A stretch of 35,198 nucleotides of DNA from Nostoc sp. JL34 (GTDB lineage: Bacteria; Cyanobacteriota; Cyanobacteriia; Cyanobacteriales; Nostocaceae), in contig NZ_JABXKQ010000157.1 of the NCBI RefSeq assembly GCF_017114945.1, forward strand, positions 1 through 35,198, in the 5' to 3' direction. The position numbers and the translations under genes were made by a program. Below are positions 18,477-26,706 of the stretch, piece after piece. The notes beneath the pieces were generated by a model. That model had not been told where the DNA came from and did not search any database. It was given only the letters and a program-made list of their open reading frames with translations. Within the stretch, counting starts at the first letter, position 1. Each line of letters begins with the position of its first letter.

Positions 18477-19310
18477 TCAAGAAAAATTACGAAATCGCTC
18501 TAATATCCGTTGTCGCACTTGTTCTATAACTACTCCCTCTTCAGCAGATAACCCATCAAATAACATCTCATATATCAATGGTACGCCCAACTCTAACTCT
18601 TCTAAAAGTGGACGCTGGCTAAATACATCTTGTGGTTTACCTTCTAGAATCAGTTGCCCTTTATCCATGACAAAAACCCAATCTGCCCACCGATAAACTA
18701 AATCCAAATCATGGGTTGCCATCAACAAAGTGGTTCCATCTCCATGAATTTTTTTCATGGTTGCTATCAAGTTACGAGTATGTTTGATATCTAAATAGGC
18801 AGTTGGCTCATCCAACACCAACAGTTCCGGTTGCAACACCATCACATCTGCTATGGAAACTCGCTTTTTTTGCCCTAAACTTAGATGATGCACTGGTCTT
18901 TCTGCTAAAATGGTCAGTTCAAATTCAACTAATGCTTGTTCTACTCGGTCTTTAATTTCTAGTTCTGGTAAACCTAAATTACACAAACCGTAAGATATAT
19001 CTTCTTCAACAGTAGAAGCTACTAATTGTTGTTCTGGGTCTTGAAATACTAGTCCAACTTTCTGTCTTAAACTGCCAAGATAATTACGATTATAACTTAA
19101 CGGTTCACCACGCCAACGGACAACACCAGAGTTAGGTTTATATAGACCATTAGCTAATAGAAATAATGTCGTTTTACCACAACCATTCTGACCAATTAAT
19201 GCACATCTTTTACCTGATGGAATCTTCAGTGTTAGACCATTCAAAGCTGATTGTTGTGCGCCTGGATAGGTATAATATACCTGCTCAAATTCGAGTAAAT
19301 ATTCCTGCAT
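18477..19310 (-). CDS. cbiO: Cobalt ECF transporter ATPase CbiO
   Basis: The 277-residue protein has Walker A GQNGCGKTT (40-48), the Q-loop VFQDPEQQ (88-95), signature LSLGQ (143-147) and Walker B LLVLDE (163-168). The FQDPEQQ form is typical of energy-coupling-factor ATPases. It overlaps the upstream cbiQ by 26 bases. It should power Co2+ uptake as the last gene of the cbiMNQO operon. Confidence 0.92.
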   Translation of the reverse strand: MQEYLLEFEQVYYTYPGAQQSALNGLTLKIPSGKRCALIGQNGCGKTTLFLLANGLYKPNSGVVRWRGEPLSYNRNYLGSLRQKVGLVFQDPEQQLVASTVEEDISYGLCNLGLPELEIKDRVEQALVEFELTILAERPVHHLSLGQKKRVSIADVMVLQPELLVLDEPTAYLDIKHTRNLIATMKKIHGDGTTLLMATHDLDLVYRWADWVFVMDKGQLILEGKPQDVFSQRPLLEELELGVPLIYEMLFDGLSAEEGVVIEQVRQRILERFRNFS

Positions 19311-20097
19311 TTCGCCAAAAGTCTAATACTATTAATCCTACACAGCCGCAAATTGCTTCGATGATATATCGTGCTTGAGGACGATAGCGAGGAGGATGCC
19401 AAACTCGAAATTCACTCACAAAACCCCGTGATTGCAGTCCGAGAGAGAACTGACTATATCGTTGTAAGGTTCGTTGTAATAGTTGTCCGATTAGTAGTGC
19501 TAAACTTTTCATCCCATTACGCCAAGTACGGTAGCCACCACGGGAATTTTGCGCTGTCCACAATTCAGTGGCTGTGTTCAATAGAATGAAAATAAACCGA
19601 TACATTAGTAATAACAAATCTGTTAAAAGTACTGAAAATCGCAAGTAACGCAGAGTTTGTAATATCTCGGTGAAAGGAACAGTTAGCATGAGAAAATATA
19701 GGCAAGAAACAGAGGCTAATGCTCTGGTTATAATTCCCCATGCTTGGATACTGCCACTATGACTGATATAAATATAGAAGTGTCCGAGATTTAGTCCATA
19801 CCAGGAATCTAATTGTACCCTTGGCAAATCATTAATCGCAATTCCATTCACCATCAGGGCTGGTAAACTTGTCAAACAAAAACCTATGGTGAACATTAAC
19901 AACCGAAAATAAACACCAGCCGGAATTCTTGCATAAATAACTGTCCAAATACTCATCCAAAGCGCCATTAAAATCTGCACTAGCGGATGAGTAGCAAGGG
20001 AAATAGCAAGAGTAGTAAATGCAAAAATTAGTTTATGTTCTGGTGGCAATCTTCGCAGTCGATTGGTATAAGCTAAAGTATCTAATTGCAGGCTCAT
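19285..20097 (-). CDS. cbiQ: Cobalt ECF transporter transmembrane protein CbiQ
   Basis: The 270-residue membrane protein has about five to six hydrophobic segments. The cytoplasmic coupling helices contain the family motifs ARG-like (SRGGYRTWRNG, about 186-196) and LGLQSRGF near 220-227, which contact the ATPase. It overlaps cbiN by 4 bases and cbiO by 26, so translation is coupled. Confidence 0.9.
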   Translation of the reverse strand: MSLQLDTLAYTNRLRRLPPEHKLIFAFTTLAISLATHPLVQILMALWMSIWTVIYARIPAGVYFRLLMFTIGFCLTSLPALMVNGIAINDLPRVQLDSWYGLNLGHFYIYISHSGSIQAWGIITRALASVSCLYFLMLTVPFTEILQTLRYLRFSVLLTDLLLLMYRFIFILLNTATELWTAQNSRGGYRTWRNGMKSLALLIGQLLQRTLQRYSQFSLGLQSRGFVSEFRVWHPPRYRPQARYIIEAICGCVGLIVLDFWRNAGIFTRI

Positions 20098-20411
20098 TCT
20101 TCACGTTTTTGTTGTTGGGAACGTCCTTTATACAACCCAATTGCATAACCGACTACTCCAGCACCCAAAGCTGCTTGCGACGCAAATAATAAGCTTTCTA
20201 TTTCACCGCTAGCTGGTTCAAAAAATGATTTAAACCAGGGTTTATATCCAGGTTGTATTTCAGTAATTGCTTTTTCAGCTTTGTCATCGGAACCGGCAAA
20301 TTCGCCACCACGCACAAATATTAACGGTGCAACTGCTAAGGCTAATACAGCTACTACCAACAGCCAGTTACTCAACCCTTTTTTAGACTGATTCATTTCC
20401 TTGGGGTTCAC
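20094..20411 (-). CDS. cbiN: Cobalt transport protein CbiN
   Basis: The 105-residue protein has two membrane helices, about 15-36 and 78-97, with an extracytoplasmic loop between them (GGEFAGSDDKAEKAITEIQP, then PWFKSFFEPAS). This is the CbiN layout; CbiN helps load Co2+ into CbiM. Its presence favours cobalt over nickel, because Ni-specific NikMNQO systems use a different NikN. It overlaps cbiM by 29 bases. Confidence 0.9.
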   Translation of the reverse strand: MNPKEMNQSKKGLSNWLLVVAVLALAVAPLIFVRGGEFAGSDDKAEKAITEIQPGYKPWFKSFFEPASGEIESLLFASQAALGAGVVGYAIGLYKGRSQQQKREE

Positions 20412-21162
20412 GTTTGATTAATTTCAGCAATTCCAATTCTTGAGGATTATAAGATTGCAGCCAGTTCCACACCAATACAGTTAGCAATCCTTCACTAATT
20501 GCTAAGGGAACTTGAGTAATGGCGAAAATTCCGGCGAACTTGGTAAATGAAGCGAGAAACCCACCAACAGGTGCAGGAAAAGCTAGGGCGAGTTGGATAG
20601 AAGTGATAATGTAGGTGAGTAAATCTGCGATCGCAGCTGCTAGAAATATAGCAATTTTTTGTTTACCACCCAACTTTATTGTCAGATTATATATCCAGTA
20701 AGCTGCAAATGGCCCAGCGATCGCCATCGAAAAAGCATTTGCACCCAGCGTTGTCAAGCCACCATGCGCCAGTAACAAAGCTTGAAATAACAACACTAAG
20801 CTACCCAAAACCGACATAGTAAGGGGGCCAAACAGCACCGCACCTAATCCCGTCCCTGTTGGGTGAGAACAGCTACCTGTGACGGAAGGAATTTTCAACG
20901 CTGACAGCACGAAAGTAAAAGCACCAGCCAAGCCCAGCAGTAGTTTCAGTTCCGGGTTAGCTTGGGTAATACGAGTCAAACTACGCAATCCTAGTAGAAA
21001 AAATGGTAATGCCACAATCCACCAAAAAATTGCCCACTGCACAGGTAAAAAACCTTCCATAATGTGCATAGCGTAGGCGGGTTTGGGTAAACCAACTACT
21101 AGATAAAAACTGATAACTGCCATCAGGGTTAGACTGACTAACGCCTGTTTTTTTCTTTTCAT
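20383..21162 (-). CDS. cbiM: Cobalt ECF transporter substrate-binding membrane protein CbiM
   Basis: The 259-residue protein has an N-terminal signal (1-31, ending KPAYA). Cleavage there exposes Met-His-Ile (MHIMEGFLP), the N-terminal Met-His motif that chelates Co2+ or Ni2+ in CbiM/NikM. The internal SCSHPTGTGLG motif supplies a further His ligand. Several membrane helices follow. GAGG-like GCGAGG (complement of 21171-21176) lies about 8 bases before the ATG. It is the first gene after the cobalamin riboswitch. Confidence 0.93.
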   Translation of the reverse strand: MKRKKQALVSLTLMAVISFYLVVGLPKPAYAMHIMEGFLPVQWAIFWWIVALPFFLLGLRSLTRITQANPELKLLLGLAGAFTFVLSALKIPSVTGSCSHPTGTGLGAVLFGPLTMSVLGSLVLLFQALLLAHGGLTTLGANAFSMAIAGPFAAYWIYNLTIKLGGKQKIAIFLAAAIADLLTYIITSIQLALAFPAPVGGFLASFTKFAGIFAITQVPLAISEGLLTVLVWNWLQSYNPQELELLKLIKREPQGNESV

Positions 21163-21199
21163 AATCTGTACCTCGCAGATTTATGTATGTAAACGAATT

Positions 21200-21337
21200 G
21201 ATTCTAACCGGCGGGCATCCTGACTTACCTAATTTTGGTTCACAGTTGCGGGACAGCGCCGGATTTACACCGGACTTTCCCCCTTGCGTCCGATAGCGCA
21301 GCGTGGCGTTAGCCATTGGCTGCTTCTCATCAGAACC
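21200..21337 (-). ncRNA. Cobalamin (B12) riboswitch upstream of cbiMNQO
   Basis: On the minus strand the element contains GGGAAAGTCCGGTGTAAATC, then GCGCTGTCCCGCAACTGTGA, and the B12 box AAGTCAGGATGCCCGCC (complement of 21210-21226). These match the cobalamin riboswitch consensus. A P1 stem forms between GGTTCT (21332-21337) and AGAATC (21200-21205). Only 37 bases separate it from the cbiM start and no terminator hairpin is visible there, so control is more likely at translation initiation. Binding of cobalamin should shut down cobalt uptake. Confidence 0.92.
21298..21323 (-). repeat. Palindromic dispersed repeat within the riboswitch P2 region
   Basis: GCAGC and GCTGC flank a nested TGGC-TAAC-GCCA hairpin. 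The sequence together with its neighbour (CGTCCGATAGCGCAGCG) resembles a palindromic repeat found widely in Nostoc intergenic DNA. It lies between the P1 5' strand and the GGGAA core, where the riboswitch tolerates variable-length P2 stems. Confidence 0.5.
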
Positions 21338-22182
21338 GATTGGAGTAACTATATCACTATTACTAATTTTGAGTAGCACTCTTCATCAGGTATTCACCAG
21401 AACCTCACCGCCGTAGAGAGCAATTGGCTGTTTGGTACATTTGCACCAAGGGAAGTTGAGCTTAGGTATAGTTGTAAATGAAGGTTGACCATACAAACAT
21501 AGTTTTACAGAAGCGATCGCTTCTACGTAATCCTTCTAAGTGGAAGTCAAACCAAGGAAGTACTCCAGTTTTACGAAAAAACTGGGTTTAAGAAGGGCAT
21601 CAAAACTGGTTTTGTCGCTACACCAATATTTCACTGAGGTGGTGTTAAGCTTTTTCGTAGCTAAATATATATAGTGCTTGACTTATGTTTTCACAAGATG
21701 TAATTTATCAATATTAGATAAACATCGGTAAATTGATCGGTTTTTAGTATTTTGAGGAATTCTAAATAAAAAAATAGCTCAAAAACTCTCTCCTCCTTAT
21801 TTATCTGTGCGGCAGTCCCTCATGGGGTAAACCCCCTTGGCGCTAGCCTCTCCCTTTGGGAGAAGACCGCGCTGCCTTGCCTCTGTGGTAGCCTGTGACG
21901 AGACACTCTGCAAATGCGTCTGCGTTTATTTTGGTAATTGATTTATTGGAATTATCTTAACAGAAATAAAGATATTTATTGTAAATTAGCCTGAGTTTAG
22001 AGTTAACAGTCTCTGATAGTATTAAAGATTGAAAATTTTCTTAAAATTATTATAAAATATAGATTTTTCGACAATAAATAATGTAATACGAGTAAGAGAT
22101 TACCGAAAAATACAACGAAAAGGGGGATTGTTGATCTAAAATCCAAAATGATATAAGTTTTAAAAAAAATTGAATCTTATTG
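21338..22182. other. Intergenic region between the riboswitch and the FGE gene
   Basis: No gene was found. It holds a 16-bp perfect palindrome with a HIP1 core at 21509-21524 (AGAAGCGATCGCTTCT), and a cluster of dispersed palindromic repeats at about 21815-21905, including a TCTCCC-TTT-GGGAGA hairpin at 21849-21863. AT-rich DNA follows, ending in the promoter candidate listed separately. Confidence 0.6.
22029..22056 (+). promoter_or_regulatory. Possible promoter of the FGE-arylsulfatase operon
   Basis: TTGAAA at 22029-22034 and TATAAA at 22051-22056 are separated by 16 bases. They lie about 127 bases before the FGE start. The AT-rich surroundings make chance matches likely. Confidence 0.35.
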
Positions 22183-23274
22183 ATGAACTACAGGCATTCA
22201 ATTAGAAATAGCAAAAGTGAGAATATTAGGGATGGGAAAAAATATTGCTTTCTTACACTAATATTCATTCAAGGAATAGCGATCGCACTCTTATTCATCA
22301 ATACAACCGCATTGGCAGCCATAGTCAATCCCTGTCCCCAAGATATGGCGATGATTTCAGGAGGAACATTCAAAATGGGGTCTGATAATTCCAGTTTTGT
22401 GGAAGAGCGATCGCCTGGAGATGTAACGGTGACTAACTTCTGTATTGATAAATATGAGGTAAAAAATGCACAATTTGGTGAATTTGTCAAAGAAACAGGA
22501 TATGTGACAGTTGCAGAGCGCCCCTTATCTCAAGAACAGTTTCCCAATTTACCTGATGAGCAGCGATTACCGGGTTCCCTAGTGTTTGAGATGGCAAAAC
22601 CAGGTGTCAAGCAAATTTCCTTTCTGAGTTGGTGGCATTGGACTACTGGTGCGAATTGGCAACATCCCTTTGGCCCAGACAGTGCTATCGCTAGCAAATC
22701 CAACTATCCAGTTGTCCACATAGCTTATGAAGATGCCCTAGCCTACGCCAAATGGTCAGGAAAATCCCTACCCACCGAAGCCCAATGGGAATATGCCGCC
22801 CGTGGTGGCTTGGATGGTGCAACATACACTTGGGGGAATCAATATTCTGAACATAGAGCCAACACTTGGCAAGGAATTTTTCCCTTTTTCAACACCAAAG
22901 CCGATGGTCACTTGGGCATTGCTCCCGTCGGTTCTTTTGCACCCAATGGTTATGGACTCTATGATATGACCGGCAATGTGTGGGAATGGACTACTGATTT
23001 CTTTCAAATCGGACGCGATCGCAAATCCCATCAAATTAATCCTATTGCCTTAAATCAAAGCTTTGATCCCAAAAAGCCCGATGAATCAGAGTTACACGTG
23101 ATCAAGGGGGGATCGTATCTCTGCGCTCCCAATTACTGTAGCCGCTTCCGTCCGGCAGCGCGGGAGTCAGAATCACCCGATACGGGAACTACTCATATCG
23201 GGTTTCGGCTAGTTAAAAATTTGCCCTCCAGCACACTACCTTTGATGAGCAACAATAATGGCACAACAGACTGA
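22183..23274 (+). CDS. Formylglycine-generating enzyme (SUMF1 family), exported
   Basis: ATG 22183 is chosen over TTG 22180. The protein has 363 residues. An N-terminal hydrophobic stretch (about 21-46, ending in NTTALAA) looks like a signal peptide or anchor. The FGE-sulfatase domain starts at MAMISGGTFKMGS and includes SLPTEAQWEYAARGG and NVWEWTTDFF. The C-terminal GGSYLCAPNYCSRFRPAAR carries Cys314 and Cys319, equivalent to the two catalytic cysteines of true FGEs, so this is not merely a lectin-like family member. FGE oxidises the Cys of a CxPxR motif to formylglycine with O2 and copper. Its target is surely the overlapping arylsulfatase (17-base overlap). Confidence 0.9.
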   Translation: MNYRHSIRNSKSENIRDGKKYCFLTLIFIQGIAIALLFINTTALAAIVNPCPQDMAMISGGTFKMGSDNSSFVEERSPGDVTVTNFCIDKYEVKNAQFGEFVKETGYVTVAERPLSQEQFPNLPDEQRLPGSLVFEMAKPGVKQISFLSWWHWTTGANWQHPFGPDSAIASKSNYPVVHIAYEDALAYAKWSGKSLPTEAQWEYAARGGLDGATYTWGNQYSEHRANTWQGIFPFFNTKADGHLGIAPVGSFAPNGYGLYDMTGNVWEWTTDFFQIGRDRKSHQINPIALNQSFDPKKPDESELHVIKGGSYLCAPNYCSRFRPAARESESPDTGTTHIGFRLVKNLPSSTLPLMSNNNGTTD

Positions 23275-25648
23275 TCCCCACAAAAAAGATTCTTTGTATG
23301 TATCTCTGAAGTTAACTTCTGGTGCGATCGCCTTTTTGACAGCCCTAACGCTAATATTTTCTAGTCTCTTACCTCTACCTGCTTGGGCAGACTACGGCGA
23401 CAAATTGCCATTACCCCAACCATCTTTTAAAGGCAAAATTGGCATTACTTACAAAGAATCCGAACCAGACTTCCCCAAACCAATTAAGGCTCCAAAAAAT
23501 GCACCAAACGTTTTGCTGGTGTTGCTTGATGATGTCGGTTTTGGACAAACTAGCACCTTTGGCGGTTCGATCGATACGCCTAATTTAGACCGTCTAGCAG
23601 CAAGGGGATTGCGCTATAACCAATTCCACACTACAGCACTCTGCTCTCCTACCAGAGCCGCATTGCTCACGGGACGCAATCATCATTCTGTGAATACAGG
23701 TGTGGTTGAGGAGTTAGCCACAGGCTATCCAGGTTATACAGCGATTTTACCTAGAAGTGCGGCAACGATCGCTGAAGTCTTGCGCGACTATGGATATAAC
23801 ACGGCGGCCTTTGGCAAATGGCACAATACCCCAGACTATGAAACCAGTGCGGCTGGCCCATTCGATCGCTGGCCGACAGGTTTAGGTTTTGAGTACTTCT
23901 ATGGATTTATGGGCGGTGATACCAATCAATGGAGTCCAGCTTTGGTGGAAAATACCCAACATATTCAGAAACCAAATCGCCCTGATTATCACCTCACCCC
24001 CGATCTAGCAGACCATGCAATTAAGTGGATTCGCACCCAACAAGCGATCGCTCCTGATAAACCCTTCTTTACCTACTTTGCCACTGGCGCAACCCATGCC
24101 CCACACCATGCGCCCAAGGAATGGATCGACAAGTACAAGGGTAAATTCGATCGAGGTTGGGATAAATTACGCGAAGACATCTTTGCTCGTCAGTTAGCTT
24201 TGGGTGTAATTCCCGCCGATACTAAACTGACTCCTCGTCCGGCAGAACTCCCGGCTTGGGATTCCCTCACTCCCACCGAGCAGAAAGTTTATGCGCGTCA
24301 GGCGGAAGTATTTGCAGGTTTCCTTAGCCATACCGATGCACAAATTGGTAGAGTCATTGATGCGATCGATCAACTTGGTGAGTTGGATAACACCTTAGTC
24401 TTTTTCATCGCCGGCGATAATGGTGCGAGTGCTGAAGGCGGCTTAACAGGTAGTGTTAATGAATTAAAAGTCTTTAATGGCGTAGCAGAAAGTCCTCAAG
24501 AAGTTCTCGCGGCTTTTGATGATTTAGGTGGGCCAAAAACCTTCAATCATTTTCATGCAGCTTGGGCTTGGGCAGTAGATAGCCCCTTCCAATGGACAAA
24601 ACAAATTGCTTCTCACTTCGGCGGAACTCGCAATGGTTTAGTTGTAGCTTGGGGCGAACGTATCAAAAATCGTGGTGAACTGCGGAGCCAATTCCATCAT
24701 GTAATTGATATTGCGCCTACAATTCTAGAAGCTGTGGGGATTGAAGAACCAGAGGTAGTCAACGGTGTAAAACAACAACCCATCGAAGGTACTAGCCTTG
24801 TTTATAGCTTTGATAATTCTGCCGTACCATCTAATCACAAAACCCAGTATTTTGAGATGTTTGGCAATCGTGGTATTTACGATCGAGGTTGGGTAGCAGC
24901 CGCCCGTCATGGACGCTTACCTTGGGAGCGTGTCTCCAAAACCACCTTCGATGAAGATAATTGGGAACTATACGATATTACCAAAGACTTCAGTGAAGCC
25001 AACGATTTAGCCAAGCAGAACCCTGACAAGTTAGCGCAACTACAAAATCTATTTCTGAAGGAAGCAGAGAAATACAAAGTTCTGCCCTTGGATGATCGCT
25101 TACTTCAACGGTTTGATGTCAAAATCCGTTCTAACCTAACCACAGAACGCAATAGCTTTACTTATTCCACATCTGTTGCAGGGATTCCCGAAGGCAGCGC
25201 TCCCAATATTAAGAATCGCTCTTTTAGCATCACTGCCGATGTGGATGCTGCTTCATCTGGTACTGAAGGCGTTTTAGTCACCCAAGGCGGACGTTTTGCG
25301 GGTTGGAGTTTATTTTTGAAAGAAGGTAAACCCACCTTTGCTTACAACTTCTTAAATAGCGATCGCACAATCATTCAATCTTCCCAACCAATTGCGATCG
25401 GCAAATCCCAAATCAAATTTGACTTTACTTATGACGGTGGCGCTCCGGGAGCAGGCGGTACTGGTAAGCTTTCGATCAACGATCAACAGGTTGCCGAAGG
25501 TCGCATTGATAAAACCGTAGGCTACCGATTTGGTTTAGATGAAACCTTTGATGTTGGTCAAGATACTGGCACACCTGTGGTAAATACTTACCAAACACCC
25601 TTTGCATTCACCGGCAACTTACAGCAAGTCACCCTGGAATTGAAGTAA
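23258..25648 (+). CDS. Arylsulfatase (type I, formylglycine-dependent), exported
   Basis: The 796-residue protein has an N-terminal signal (about 18-44, ending LPAWA). The sulfatase domain has Asp91/Asp92 (LLDDVGFGQTSTFGG), the CSPTR motif at 129-133 followed by LLTGR, GKWHN (186-190), His280 (ATGATHAPHHAP) and Asp387/Asn388 (IAGDNGA). Cys129 must be turned to formylglycine for activity. These features match the Pseudomonas AtsA-like family, but the protein is much longer. The last 170 residues or so (after about 625) form a beta-rich module (FSITADVDAASSGTEGVLV, LFLKEGKPTFAYNFLNSD), possibly LamG-like. It would hydrolyse sulfate esters in the periplasm or outside, for sulfate scavenging or polysaccharide remodelling. 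Confidence 0.92.
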   Translation: MAQQTDPHKKDSLYVSLKLTSGAIAFLTALTLIFSSLLPLPAWADYGDKLPLPQPSFKGKIGITYKESEPDFPKPIKAPKNAPNVLLVLLDDVGFGQTSTFGGSIDTPNLDRLAARGLRYNQFHTTALCSPTRAALLTGRNHHSVNTGVVEELATGYPGYTAILPRSAATIAEVLRDYGYNTAAFGKWHNTPDYETSAAGPFDRWPTGLGFEYFYGFMGGDTNQWSPALVENTQHIQKPNRPDYHLTPDLADHAIKWIRTQQAIAPDKPFFTYFATGATHAPHHAPKEWIDKYKGKFDRGWDKLREDIFARQLALGVIPADTKLTPRPAELPAWDSLTPTEQKVYARQAEVFAGFLSHTDAQIGRVIDAIDQLGELDNTLVFFIAGDNGASAEGGLTGSVNELKVFNGVAESPQEVLAAFDDLGGPKTFNHFHAAWAWAVDSPFQWTKQIASHFGGTRNGLVVAWGERIKNRGELRSQFHHVIDIAPTILEAVGIEEPEVVNGVKQQPIEGTSLVYSFDNSAVPSNHKTQYFEMFGNRGIYDRGWVAAARHGRLPWERVSKTTFDEDNWELYDITKDFSEANDLAKQNPDKLAQLQNLFLKEAEKYKVLPLDDRLLQRFDVKIRSNLTTERNSFTYSTSVAGIPEGSAPNIKNRSFSITADVDAASSGTEGVLVTQGGRFAGWSLFLKEGKPTFAYNFLNSDRTIIQSSQPIAIGKSQIKFDFTYDGGAPGAGGTGKLSINDQQVAEGRIDKTVGYRFGLDETFDVGQDTGTPVVNTYQTPFAFTGNLQQVTLELK

Positions 25649-25649
25649 T

Positions 25650-25738
25650 AGGGACTGAGGATTGGGGACTGGGGACTGGGGTAATTTATTCCTCATCCCC
25701 CCCTGCTCCCCTGCTCCCCTGCTCCCCTGCTCCCCTCT
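25650..25738. repeat. Short tandem repeats (GGGGACT and TGCTCCCC)
   Basis: GGGGACT-type heptamers fill 25650-25681 and four TGCTCCCC octamers fill 25702-25738. These are short tandemly repeated sequences typical of heterocystous cyanobacteria. They lie in the gap between the arylsulfatase and the SBF transporter. Confidence 0.9.
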
Positions 25739-25755
25739 GCATGAGATAAAAAATC

Positions 25756-26628
25756 ATGAATGAAATCTTGTCACTAATCGACAAATTCGCACTTTTCACA
25801 TTTATCGTGTTCACCATGCTGGGTGCAGGGTTAAGTCTAACTGTACAACAGATTTGGGAACCACTCCGCAACCTCCGCTTAGTCATATCATCGCTGCTAA
25901 CAAATTTTGTGCTAGTGCCGCTTTTTGTATATTTGTTACTACAAGTAGTACATTTAAGTGAACCACTAAGAGATGGCTTACTGATCATGGCAGTAGCATC
26001 AGGGCCTCCAGCACTACCAAAACTTGCCCACATAGTCAAAGGCAATATCGCTTTCTCAGTGGGATTAATGATGTTGCTAATGCTGGGCACAATTTTTTAT
26101 ATGCCGGTTGTACTGCCCTTAGTGGTAGAAGGTGTGCAAATTAACTCCTGGGACATTGCCAAACCCTTATTGTTAATGATGGTCAGCCCATTGATCATTG
26201 GGTTATTCATCAAAGCAAAATTGAGTGCGATCGCCCCCATTATCCAACCTATTTTGTTCAAATTATCTAATGCTGGATTGCTTTTAGGTCTGGTTGTCAG
26301 GCTGATAGTTCACACTAACGATATCATTGGCTTATTACAAACAGGTGCAATTTTAGTTTGTGCCGTTTTCATAGTCTTCTCCTTTACCGTCGGTTATCTT
26401 TTGGGCGGCCCTGGTATCGATACTCAACGAGTGCTAGGAGTAGGAACAGCTCAACGTAATTTTGCCGCAGCATTATTAGTAGCTACAAGTAATTTTGAAG
26501 ATCCCAGCGTGGTGAGCATCATCATGGTGACGAGTATTTTAATGATGATTGTAGTTCTGATCGCCGGGCCAAAGTTCATAGAACTAGACCAAGGAACGGG
26601 TGTAGAGATAGAGCAGGTAAAGGGTTGA
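25756..26628 (+). CDS. Bile acid:sodium symporter (SBF) family transporter
   Basis: The 290-residue protein is highly hydrophobic with about nine to ten membrane helices. The family-like motifs are ASGPPALPK (about 76-84) in the first half and GTAQRNFAAALLVA (about 230-243) in the second, which form the two crossed re-entrant helices of SBF/ASBT proteins. It is a secondary transporter, usually Na+-coupled, for an organic anion. It lies 107 bases after the arylsulfatase in the same direction, so it may take up a desulfated or sulfated product; the substrate is unknown. Confidence 0.82.
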   Translation: MNEILSLIDKFALFTFIVFTMLGAGLSLTVQQIWEPLRNLRLVISSLLTNFVLVPLFVYLLLQVVHLSEPLRDGLLIMAVASGPPALPKLAHIVKGNIAFSVGLMMLLMLGTIFYMPVVLPLVVEGVQINSWDIAKPLLLMMVSPLIIGLFIKAKLSAIAPIIQPILFKLSNAGLLLGLVVRLIVHTNDIIGLLQTGAILVCAVFIVFSFTVGYLLGGPGIDTQRVLGVGTAQRNFAAALLVATSNFEDPSVVSIIMVTSILMMIVVLIAGPKFIELDQGTGVEIEQVKG

Positions 26629-26706
26629 AATTCTCCTGACTGCAAAAATATCTCTGTTGCTCATTTTGACAAAAAGCAGGAGCTTGGGAGCTTGTTTAGT
26701 ACAGCT

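Noticed and set aside
20981..21379. 132-residue ORF across the cbiM leader
   Set aside because: It lies over the cobalamin riboswitch and the start of cbiM in a different frame, so it is a shadow.
25700..25740. CRISPR-like direct repeats
   Set aside because: TGCTCCCC copies are directly adjacent without spacers, as in ordinary short tandem repeats.
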